Below are positions 1 through 5,825 of a DNA stretch of 6,029 nt, piece by piece. Within the stretch, counting starts at the first letter, position 1. Each line of letters opens with the position of its first letter. Source of the DNA: Gammaproteobacteria bacterium (GTDB taxonomy: Bacteria > Pseudomonadota > Gammaproteobacteria > Chromatiales > Chromatiaceae); contig JAUXDV010000129.1 in the NCBI GenBank assembly GCA_030620735.1, forward strand, positions 1 to 6,029. The letters are read 5' to 3'. The translations under genes were made by a program, and so were the position numbers. Under the pieces are notes generated by a model, which was given only the letters and a program-made list of their open reading frames with translations, made no database searches and had not been told where the DNA came from.

Positions 1-1021
1 CACATAACATGCGTCCCTGAAAGCGCAGGCTGGCCAGCGTCTGCGCAAGCGAGTCATGCAGCTCATGCGCCAAAGCTGTGCGCTCCTCCATAATGGAGAG
101 GCGGTGAGCCTCTTCGTCAGAGCGCTGCTTGGCCACTGCCATTCCCAGGTGACTGCCGACGGTCTTCAGCAGTTCCAGGATATCCTCACGACCAGAGATA
201 CCGGGGGCGTCAACAAAGATATTATAGATGCCCAGCACATCGTCATGATACTCCAACGGCACGGTGACCACAACAATCTCATCACTGCCAAACATTTTAC
301 GGCCATTGATCTTTGAACAGCGCTGCGGGTTATTTTCACACAGGATATTTCCCTGGGAGAGCGCTGTGCCGCACACACATAGCTGTACCGGCAGCATCTC
401 CTTGTCATGCAGCAGAGTATCATCCAGGCCGATGGTTCCTACCAGGCGCATATTGCCGTTGGATGTGACCAGGCGGATGGTGGCGGCGCGGCCGTTGAGC
501 ATCTCCTTGAGCATGCGTAAGAAACGCAGCAGCAGTTCATCCAGCGAGGTTGCCCGGTTGATGGTTGCAGCTACGTCGTAGAGGATCTTCAGGGATGTCG
601 TCTTTTGCGCCAGCCGCCTTGTCTGGCGCTCGACGCGGTTATCCATATCCTCGTAGAGATCGTATAACTCTTCGTTGATGCTGCCGATATCATGCACCAG
701 CGAGAACAATGCCCCTTCATCCTGCATCGACACCATCGCCCCGGGATTACCCTGTGAGACGCCGGCGACTGAGTTCTGCAGTATGATCAGCGGTCTGAGC
801 AGCTTGCTGTGCAGCTGCCAGGCGCTGATGAGCAATCCGGCAATAATCATCGGTAATGCAACAAACAGCACGCCCCTGTCTGTTTCACCCCCACCGAGCA
901 GCACCACAGCTGCGAAACACAGCAACAACACGCCTGCGCACAAAAGGGCCAGCGGCCAAACCAATCCGGCATCGCGAAGAGTCGTGAAGATCTGCCTGTT
1001 AATGCTTTTTTGGATGCTCAT
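1..1021 (-). CDS. NarX-like sensor histidine kinase (HisKA_3 type), partial: C-terminus lost at left edge
   Basis: Translation from the ATG at 1021-1019 stays open for 340 residues to the window edge. Two hydrophobic segments (about 20-42 and 50-70) are joined by only seven residues, GGGETDR, so the NarX-like periplasmic sensor domain is missing. A degenerate HAMP region follows (R76-P77, D101-E102), then a charged helix (about 120-140) and a GAF-like region (about 141-300) with Cys215, Cys217, Cys228 and Cys235. The H-box at 312-335 contains ERTALAHELHDSLAQTLASL, very close to the NarX sequence, with His322 as the expected phosphoacceptor. The HATPase domain should lie past the edge. The start is supported by AGGGAG 8 bases upstream and by the ATGA overlap with cca. 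This family autophosphorylates and passes phosphate to a NarL/FixJ regulator; the signal is unknown. The absent periplasmic domain argues against nitrate sensing by the NarX mechanism. Kinase class is firm; NarX itself is not claimed. Confidence 0.9.
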   Translation of the reverse strand, partial: MSIQKSINRQIFTTLRDAGLVWPLALLCAGVLLLCFAAVVLLGGGETDRGVLFVALPMIIAGLLISAWQLHSKLLRPLIILQNSVAGVSQGNPGAMVSMQDEGALFSLVHDIGSINEELYDLYEDMDNRVERQTRRLAQKTTSLKILYDVAATINRATSLDELLLRFLRMLKEMLNGRAATIRLVTSNGNMRLVGTIGLDDTLLHDKEMLPVQLCVCGTALSQGNILCENNPQRCSKINGRKMFGSDEIVVVTVPLEYHDDVLGIYNIFVDAPGISGREDILELLKTVGSHLGMAVAKQRSDEEAHRLSIMEERTALAHELHDSLAQTLASLRFQGRMLC

Positions 1022-2250
1022 TTGCGAATCTCCCTGAGCAGAGAGTTGACGGCGCTGATACGGCGTTTGTGCAGTTCATCGCGAATCGCTTTTCCCTCAA
1101 AGCCATCTGCACGGATGTGATCGATCGAAACATTGGCTGCGACCTTACGCAGACGCAGAAAATTGTCGCGGTGCGGCAGCGGCGTATCCTCCCTGCCCGT
1201 GCGGCCGCGCAGGTCTGCTTCACAGGCAAGCAGAAACAGCTCAAAACGTTGTGGACGGCGAAAGGCATCCACAGCATCCAGTGTCGTCACGATAGTCGAT
1301 GCTTTGAGTTCATCTGTGACACGGCGGAAATGGCCGTGGTATTGTGCAACCAGGCGCGCCAGCTCACAGTAGTCCGATGGGACTTTGAAGCGCTGACAGA
1401 GTGCATTAACCGGTGCGCGCCCGCGTGCTTCGTGGCCATGATGGCGCGGCCATAGTGTCGGGCTGGTTCTCCCCTTGCCGAGATCATGCAGCAGTGCAGC
1501 AAAGCGCACACGCGGATCTTCACTGAGCCTTGCTGCCTGCTGCAGCGCCATCATGGTGTGCACGCCGGTATCGATTTCAGGATGATGCAGGCCCGGCTGC
1601 GGAACACCAAACAGTGTTGCGATCTCCGGAAACAGCACCTCCAGCGCGCCGCACTCACGCAACACCTCGAAGAAACGCTGCGGAGAAGGCCCGGCCAATG
1701 CACGCGCAGTCTCCTGCCACACACGTTCAGGCACAAGATAATCAACCTCGCCCTGCTCCACCATGGTACGCATCAGCACCATGGCGCCTGTGCTGATCTC
1801 AAAACCCATCTCTGCAAAACGGGCCGCAAACCGCGCCACACGCAATATGCGCACCGGATCTTCACGGAATGCTGCAGAGACATGCCGCAGTACTCTCTTC
1901 TCGAGATCCTGCTCGCCGCCATAGGGATCGATCAATACGCCGTCTGCATCCATCGCCATGGCGTTGATGGTCAGATCACGGCGCAGCAGATCCTGCTCCA
2001 GCGTCACCCCTGGCTCAGCATCAAAAGTAAATCCCGTATAGCCGTGACCGCTCTTGCGCTCCGTACGTGCTAGAGCGTACTCCTCTTTTGTCTCAGGATG
2101 CAGAAAGACAGGGAAATCCTTGCCGACACGTTGATAACCCTGCTCCAGCATCTGCTGCTCAGTGGCGCCCACGACCACGTAGTCCCGATCTTTTACCGGC
2201 AGCTTCAGCAGGGTGTCGCGAACGGCGCCGCCAACCAGGTAGACTTTCAT
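1018..2250 (-). CDS. cca: Multifunctional CCA protein (tRNA nucleotidyltransferase with HD phosphohydrolase domain)
   Basis: This 410-residue protein matches E. coli Cca (about 412 aa) along its length. It adds or repairs the 3' CCA of tRNAs in the cytoplasm, using CTP and ATP without a nucleic acid template. The class II nucleotidyltransferase head begins MKVYLVGGAVRD, with the metal-binding Asp21 and Asp23 in KDRD. RRDLTINAMA (90-99) and DPVRILRVARF (131-141) are the next conserved blocks, and ERVWQE lies at 175-180. The C-terminal HD domain has HHPEIDTGVHT (222-232) and LHDLGKG (254-260, with His255-Asp256); in the E. coli enzyme this domain gives phosphatase and 2',3'-cyclic phosphodiesterase activity. 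An open frame extends 13 codons upstream to 2289, but MKVYLVGG is the family N-terminus and has AGGAG 8 bases before it, so the shorter start is chosen. It overlaps both neighbours by ATGA. Confidence 0.98.
   Translation of the reverse strand: MKVYLVGGAVRDTLLKLPVKDRDYVVVGATEQQMLEQGYQRVGKDFPVFLHPETKEEYALARTERKSGHGYTGFTFDAEPGVTLEQDLLRRDLTINAMAMDADGVLIDPYGGEQDLEKRVLRHVSAAFREDPVRILRVARFAARFAEMGFEISTGAMVLMRTMVEQGEVDYLVPERVWQETARALAGPSPQRFFEVLRECGALEVLFPEIATLFGVPQPGLHHPEIDTGVHTMMALQQAARLSEDPRVRFAALLHDLGKGRTSPTLWPRHHGHEARGRAPVNALCQRFKVPSDYCELARLVAQYHGHFRRVTDELKASTIVTTLDAVDAFRRPQRFELFLLACEADLRGRTGREDTPLPHRDNFLRLRKVAANVSIDHIRADGFEGKAIRDELHKRRISAVNSLLREIRK
1030..1035 (-). promoter_or_regulatory. Shine-Dalgarno site of the histidine kinase
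   Basis: The minus strand reads AGGGAG, then 8 bases, then ATG at 1021-1019. The site lies inside the last codons of cca. It supports this start and shows that the kinase can load ribosomes itself as well as by coupling through the ATGA overlap. Confidence 0.7.
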
Positions 2251-4052
2251 ATCCCGGACTCCTGCTCTTCCTGCTGCTGCAGCTCCCACATGCTGTGATA
2301 ATTTCCATGCAATTGCAGCAGCTGCTGGTGTGTTCCCTGTTCGACGATACGCCCCTGATCCATCACCACAATGCTGTCCGCATCGACAATGGTGGAGAGA
2401 CGGTGGGCGATTACCAGCGTGGTATGGTTTTCAGCGACCTCGGAGAGTGTCTCCTGAATCATCTGTTCGGTGCCGCTGTCGAGCGATGACGTCGCTTCAT
2501 CAAAGATCAGGATGCGCGGACGTTTGAGAATCGCGCGGGCGATGGCGACTCGCTGCTTCTCCCCACCCGAGAGCTTCAGTCCACGCTCTCCGACGACGGT
2601 CTCCCAGCCCTCGGGCAGCTGCTGAATAAAATCGTGAATGTGCGCCATGCGCGCCGCCTGCTCCACCTCGTCTCGCGAGGCTTCCAGGCGGCCATAGCTG
2701 ATATTGTAATAGATGCTATTGTTAAACAGCACCGTGTCCTGAGGCACGATCGCAATGGCGGAGCGCAGGCTCTGCTGGGTGACATCACGCAGATCCTGCC
2801 CGTCGATAGTGATCCTTCCTGCGCTAACATCATAGAAACGATACAGCAGCCGCGCCAGTGTCGACTTTCCAGCGCCGGAACGACCGACAACGGCAACCTT
2901 GGAGCCTGCCTTGACATCAAAACAGAGATCGAAAAGAATCTGGCGCTGCGGCTGGTAGTAGAAATCGACATGCTCAAAGCGAATCTCACCGGCTGTAACA
3001 GATAACTGCATTGCTTCATCGCCGTCCTCTACATCGGGCTGCTTGTGCATGAGGTCAAACAGCCGCTGCATATCCACCAGTGTATATTTGATCTGTCGAT
3101 AGACGATGCCGAGAAAACCCAGCGGCATAAAGACCTGCATCATCAGTGCGCTCAACAACACCAGGTCGCTGATGCCCATCTCGCGGGCCGCAACACCGGC
3201 GGCGGCGTACCACATGATCAGCGTGACACCCAGCGCAATAATTGCTCCCTGGCCGAAATTCAGCAGCGACATGGATGTCTGGGTTTTGACGCCCCACATC
3301 TCCCACTCGCCGAGCAGATTGTCATACTGCTTCATTTCAGCGGCCTCGTTGCCGAAATACTTCACCGTCTCGTAGTTGATGAGACTGTCGAAAGCCAGAT
3401 TGTTGGCTTCGGAATCGAGCTCGTTCATCTTGTGGCGAAACTCCATGCGCCACTCTGTGATTGCCAGTGTAAAGAGAAAATAGGCCGCGATGGCGCCGAA
3501 AGTGATGAGGGTAAATTTGATGTCATAGAGGGTCAGCAGCACAGCTCCCACGAGCAGGAATTCAACCAGAGTCGGGATGATGCTGAAGACCATGTAGTTG
3601 AGAATGGTGCTGGCGGAACGTGCGCCGCGATCGAGATCACGGCTGATGGCACCTGTCTGGCGCTCCATGTGATAACTCAACGACAGGCCATGCAGATGCT
3701 GCAGCACCTGTGTCGAGAGACGCCGCATGGCGTGATATCTCACCCTCGCGAAGACGGCATCCCGCAGTTCATTGAAAAGTGATGCAAACAGGCGCAGCAG
3801 GCCATATCCGGCAATCAGCCCGAGCGGAACGGCAACCACCATTTGCGGGCTGTTTTCAAACTGTTCGATAATCTTCTTCAGCATCAGGGGGATGCCGACA
3901 AGAGAGAGTTTGGCGAGGATCAGAAATGCAAGCGACAGCAGCACCCGCCCGCGGTACTCCCACAGAAACGGGGTTACCGCCTGCAGGCTGCGCCAGCTGA
4001 AGTGCTCGTTTGCACGATCGGTTTGTGTCACATGTTGGCCGTGGCCGCGCAT
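2247..4052 (-). CDS. ATM1-type ABC exporter, fused permease and ATPase (HMT1/ABCB7-like)
   Basis: This 601-residue half-transporter has an N-terminal six-helix ABC exporter membrane domain (about 30-330) and a C-terminal ATPase (about 355-590). The ATPase has Walker A GRSGAGKST (390-398), Q-loop Gln438, signature LSGGEKQ (494-500), Walker B ILIFDE (514-519) and switch His550. In the membrane domain, YETVKYFGNE (227-236), SLLNFGQ (262-268) and IVYRQIKYTLVDM (316-328) are typical of Atm1/ABCB7 proteins; the LNxGQ residues line the glutathione site in Atm1 structures. The protein should form an inner-membrane homodimer exporting glutathione-linked metal or sulfur species; its substrate here is inferred from family only. 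The ATG at 4052 is preferred: a weak GGA lies 8 bases upstream. A TTG codon directly before it could also serve. It is first in the left operon, behind the promoter-like site near 4107-4135. MsbA-type lipid export is less likely because of the Atm1 motifs. Confidence 0.93.
   Translation of the reverse strand: MRGHGQHVTQTDRANEHFSWRSLQAVTPFLWEYRGRVLLSLAFLILAKLSLVGIPLMLKKIIEQFENSPQMVVAVPLGLIAGYGLLRLFASLFNELRDAVFARVRYHAMRRLSTQVLQHLHGLSLSYHMERQTGAISRDLDRGARSASTILNYMVFSIIPTLVEFLLVGAVLLTLYDIKFTLITFGAIAAYFLFTLAITEWRMEFRHKMNELDSEANNLAFDSLINYETVKYFGNEAAEMKQYDNLLGEWEMWGVKTQTSMSLLNFGQGAIIALGVTLIMWYAAAGVAAREMGISDLVLLSALMMQVFMPLGFLGIVYRQIKYTLVDMQRLFDLMHKQPDVEDGDEAMQLSVTAGEIRFEHVDFYYQPQRQILFDLCFDVKAGSKVAVVGRSGAGKSTLARLLYRFYDVSAGRITIDGQDLRDVTQQSLRSAIAIVPQDTVLFNNSIYYNISYGRLEASRDEVEQAARMAHIHDFIQQLPEGWETVVGERGLKLSGGEKQRVAIARAILKRPRILIFDEATSSLDSGTEQMIQETLSEVAENHTTLVIAHRLSTIVDADSIVVMDQGRIVEQGTHQQLLQLHGNYHSMWELQQQEEQESGI
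2259..2263 (-). promoter_or_regulatory. Shine-Dalgarno site of cca
   Basis: The minus strand reads AGGAG, then 8 bases, then ATG at 2250-2248, inside the end of the ABC transporter gene. It decides between the family start at 2250 and the in-frame extension to 2289. Confidence 0.75.
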
Positions 4053-4106
4053 CAAGATATTCCAGTTGTCAGGTCTACGGAGTGCAGATGTGAAAAAACT
4101 TGCTGG

Positions 4107-4135
4107 ATTATAGCCTGTTAGAACTCTTTCAGAAA
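4107..4135 (-). promoter_or_regulatory. Predicted sigma-70 promoter of the ABC-cca-kinase operon
   Basis: Read on the minus strand, a perfect TATAAT occupies 4112-4107. A weak -35 candidate, TTTCTG (4135-4130), lies 17 bases upstream. Transcription would start near 4100 and give a leader of about 47 bases before the ATG at 4052. The poor -35 suggests either low activity or help from an activator; no operator was recognised. Confidence 0.5.
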
Positions 4136-4152
4136 TAATTTGCCAATGCTAC

Positions 4153-4186
4153 CCCTCGTTCTCATGCTCCTGCGTGGGAACGAGGG
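4153..4186. repeat. 15-bp palindrome, CCTCGTTCCCACGC/GCGTGGGAACGAGG family
   Basis: Arms 4153-4167 (CCCTCGTTCTCATGC) and 4172-4186 (GCGTGGGAACGAGGG) flank a TCCT loop. In plus-strand RNA all 15 positions pair, two as G-U (T4162-G4177 and T4165-G4174). In minus-strand RNA the same positions are A-C mismatches. From memory, near-identical palindromes recur in intergenic regions of many environmental proteobacteria. No T-tract directly follows on either strand, so it is not a classical terminator. Confidence 0.7.
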
Positions 4187-4200
4187 AAAGAGATTATTTT

Positions 4201-4309
4201 CTCTCGCCAAGGCGCAAAGCTTCCGCGTCCTGCTTACGCCCCTGACCTACATCCATGTAGGCCAAGAACGCAAAGGTTTTTCTTGGCGAGCTTAGCGTCT
4301 TTGCGAGAG
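4201..4309. repeat. Composite nested inverted repeat (GCCAAG/CGCAAAG type)
   Basis: Outer arms 4201-4219 (CTCTCGCCAAGGCGCAAAG) and 4291-4309 match in inverted orientation at 16 of 19 positions. Inside, GCCAAGAA (4261-4268) pairs with TTCTTGGC (4280-4287). A segment at about 4220-4260, containing GCGT/ACGC (4225-4228, 4236-4239) and CCTACAT/ATGTAGG (4246-4252, 4255-4261), sits between two near-direct copies of the GCCAAG-CGCAAAG unit (4206-4219 and 4261-4275). The layout looks like one small palindromic element placed within another. A 63-codon minus-strand frame (4385-4194) crosses it but has low complexity and is not called as a gene. Confidence 0.65.
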
Positions 4310-4359
4310 TCATCATTATCTGGGTGTATCTGTGGTTAATAAATGAGTTGAACCCGTAG

Positions 4360-4386
4360 GGTGCAATAAGTGGAGCGCATTGCACC
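4360..4386. repeat. 8-bp palindrome GGTGCAAT/ATTGCACC just after the FGGY kinase gene
   Basis: Perfect arms 4360-4367 and 4379-4386 flank an 11-base loop. The hairpin begins 8 bases past the kinase stop codon on the minus strand, where a terminator would be expected. The T-run (4389-4393) follows the hairpin only in the plus direction; the minus strand has CTACGGG there, so efficient intrinsic termination of the kinase transcript is not shown. The sequence resembles common intergenic GGTGCAATAAG...GCATTGCACC repeats, known to me from memory. Confidence 0.6.
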
Positions 4387-4394
4387 GGTTTTTC

Positions 4395-5825
4395 TCAGAT
4401 CAACGTCAAAAATATGTGATAGCGCCTGATCAGAACGTCATCTTGCCGTGGGTGAAATTGATCATGAATATGGCTGCTCCATTGGTTGGTTGCACCAGCC
4501 GCCTCGGAGGCTACTCCCCTGGCCGTGGCTTCCACGACTTGCGGACGCACGACCTCCAGGCCGGAGAGGTCCGCCAGACGCTGGCAAAAACCATTGGAAC
4601 GGGCGGCTCCGCCTGTAATTGTGAGTTGATGCAGCTCTCTTCCCAGCTCCTGCATGGCGTCGATGTTGGCCTGGATCAGAAACAGGACACTCTCTGCAAC
4701 CAGCCCCTGGAGGTTGTCATCGATAGTGTTCAAATCATTGATCATGCACTTCCTGCTGATTGACCAGAAGCCGCTGTCGAGCGGTTTCCAGAATGGAGAT
4801 CCCAGACCGCCGATGCCGTTGATGAAGAGCGCATCTGAGAACGGTTTGTCCAGCGCATGATCAAGATCGACGCCCTCCCCTGCTGGCATCTTTTGTTCCA
4901 GCCACTGGAGCGCAGAGCCTGCGCCATTGACCGTCCCCTCCAGCAGATACTCTGTGTTCTCATTGCTGCTGCGAAGCAGCCCCGTCAACAGATTGCCGCT
5001 GCGCAACAGCCGCTTCCCCGTTGGCTGCAGAATAAAGGCCCCGCTTCCAACATTGACCAATGCCCCGTTTTCATCATCGGGAGTCGTTGCCTGCATGGCG
5101 GCGCTCTGGTCACCATTGACCGCAAGCAGCGCAATATTTCCCAATTTGAGGCAACCATAATCAGCATGCGTCGGCCATGCCTCAGGCAGCAGCTGCAGCG
5201 ATACAGAGTAGATGTCCAGCAACTCCGCATCCCACTGCAGTTGATGCAGGTTCAACAACTGGGTGCGCAGAGCATTGGCATGATCCACGACATAAGGAGC
5301 GCCTTTCAGCAGATTGAACAGAAGAAAGCTGGCAAGCGGCCCGATGCGCAGGCGCTGCTGTCGCCGCGCCCGCCTGACAGCTTCATTGTGTTTCAGCAGC
5401 CAGCGAATCTTGCTGCCGCCGTAATAGGCTGTCAACGGCAGTCCGGTGCGCGAACGAATCAGAGACTCCTGCTCCCTGATCGAGGCAATGAATTCCTCTC
5501 CACGCAAGTCAGACCAACTCAGCAGTGGAGACAACGGCCGGCCTGTTTCTGCATCCCAGGCAATAATGCTGGAGCGCTGCGTGGCAAGTCCGGCTGCTTT
5601 GATGCTGCTGTCGCCAGCCGGGTCATCTCCAATCTGTTCGATGACGGAGGTGATAACAGATCTGATTGAATCAAGGATCTCGCTGCCATCCTGTTCACAA
5701 CGGTTTCCGTCACGCAGCAGTGAAACGGCCAGCTGCGCACTGGCCACGATCTCTCCCTGGTGATTGAAAACAATCGCACGGCTCGACTGCGTCCCCTGAT
5801 CGATGCCGAGATAGAGTTCAGACAT
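4395..5825 (-). CDS. FGGY-family carbohydrate kinase, glycerol kinase-like
   Basis: This 476-residue protein is slightly shorter than GlpK (about 500). It has both FGGY actin-like lobes. The N-terminal phosphate loop is GIDQGTQSSRAIVF (7-20), then CEQDG (43-47), TQRSS (82-86), LSWSDLRG (102-109), TGLPLTAYYGGSK (127-139) and the catalytic VNGDQ (236-240, Asp239). The C-terminal lobe has NVGSGAF (258-264), LLEGTVNGAGSALQWL (294-309), GIGGLGSPFW (337-346) and the adenosine-binding ITGGAARSN (403-411). Family members transfer ATP phosphate to a polyol or sugar in the cytoplasm. Compared with GlpK, Arg84, Tyr134 and Asp239-Gln240 are kept, but Glu84 of GlpK is Ser85, so glycerol is uncertain as substrate. 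The gene starts in a TGATG overlap with the GlpD-like gene; GGAA lies 5 bases before the ATG, so coupled re-initiation is likely. Family is firm, substrate is open. Confidence 0.93.
   Translation of the reverse strand: MSELYLGIDQGTQSSRAIVFNHQGEIVASAQLAVSLLRDGNRCEQDGSEILDSIRSVITSVIEQIGDDPAGDSSIKAAGLATQRSSIIAWDAETGRPLSPLLSWSDLRGEEFIASIREQESLIRSRTGLPLTAYYGGSKIRWLLKHNEAVRRARRQQRLRIGPLASFLLFNLLKGAPYVVDHANALRTQLLNLHQLQWDAELLDIYSVSLQLLPEAWPTHADYGCLKLGNIALLAVNGDQSAAMQATTPDDENGALVNVGSGAFILQPTGKRLLRSGNLLTGLLRSSNENTEYLLEGTVNGAGSALQWLEQKMPAGEGVDLDHALDKPFSDALFINGIGGLGSPFWKPLDSGFWSISRKCMINDLNTIDDNLQGLVAESVLFLIQANIDAMQELGRELHQLTITGGAARSNGFCQRLADLSGLEVVRPQVVEATARGVASEAAGATNQWSSHIHDQFHPRQDDVLIRRYHIFLTLI

Noticed and set aside
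1486..2073. 195-codon open frame on the plus strand
   Set aside because: It is antisense to cca, whose identity is certain; the His/Gln/Arg-rich translation is a shadow.
2251..2289. 13-codon N-terminal extension of cca (MGAAAAGRAGVRD)
   Set aside because: The family N-terminus is MKVYLVGGAVRD; the extension is the exporter's 3' coding sequence in another frame, and the Shine-Dalgarno serves the ATG at 2250.
3045..3782. 245-codon open frame on the plus strand
   Set aside because: It lies fully antisense to the membrane domain of the ABC exporter, whose conserved motifs fix the real frame. The translation has no recognisable family features and is rich in His and Gln, as expected from reversed coding DNA.
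4153..4309. CRISPR array or riboswitch
   Set aside because: The repeats are inverted and of different sequences, with no regular direct repeats or spacers, and no known riboswitch core was recognised. The region also ends before the exporter's predicted transcript start.
4194..4385. 63-codon minus-strand frame in the intergenic gap
   Set aside because: It is built from the palindromic repeats, has no convincing ribosome binding site, and such repeat-derived frames are commonly misannotated as hypothetical proteins.
4360..4393. Rho-independent terminator of the FGGY kinase
   Set aside because: The hairpin is real, but the T-run follows it only on the plus strand, where no gene ends. On the minus strand it is followed by CTACGGG.
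4857..5669. 270-codon open frame on the plus strand
   Set aside because: It is antisense to the FGGY kinase, which has motifs along its full length. The translation is low-complexity Gln/Arg-rich and shows no domain.
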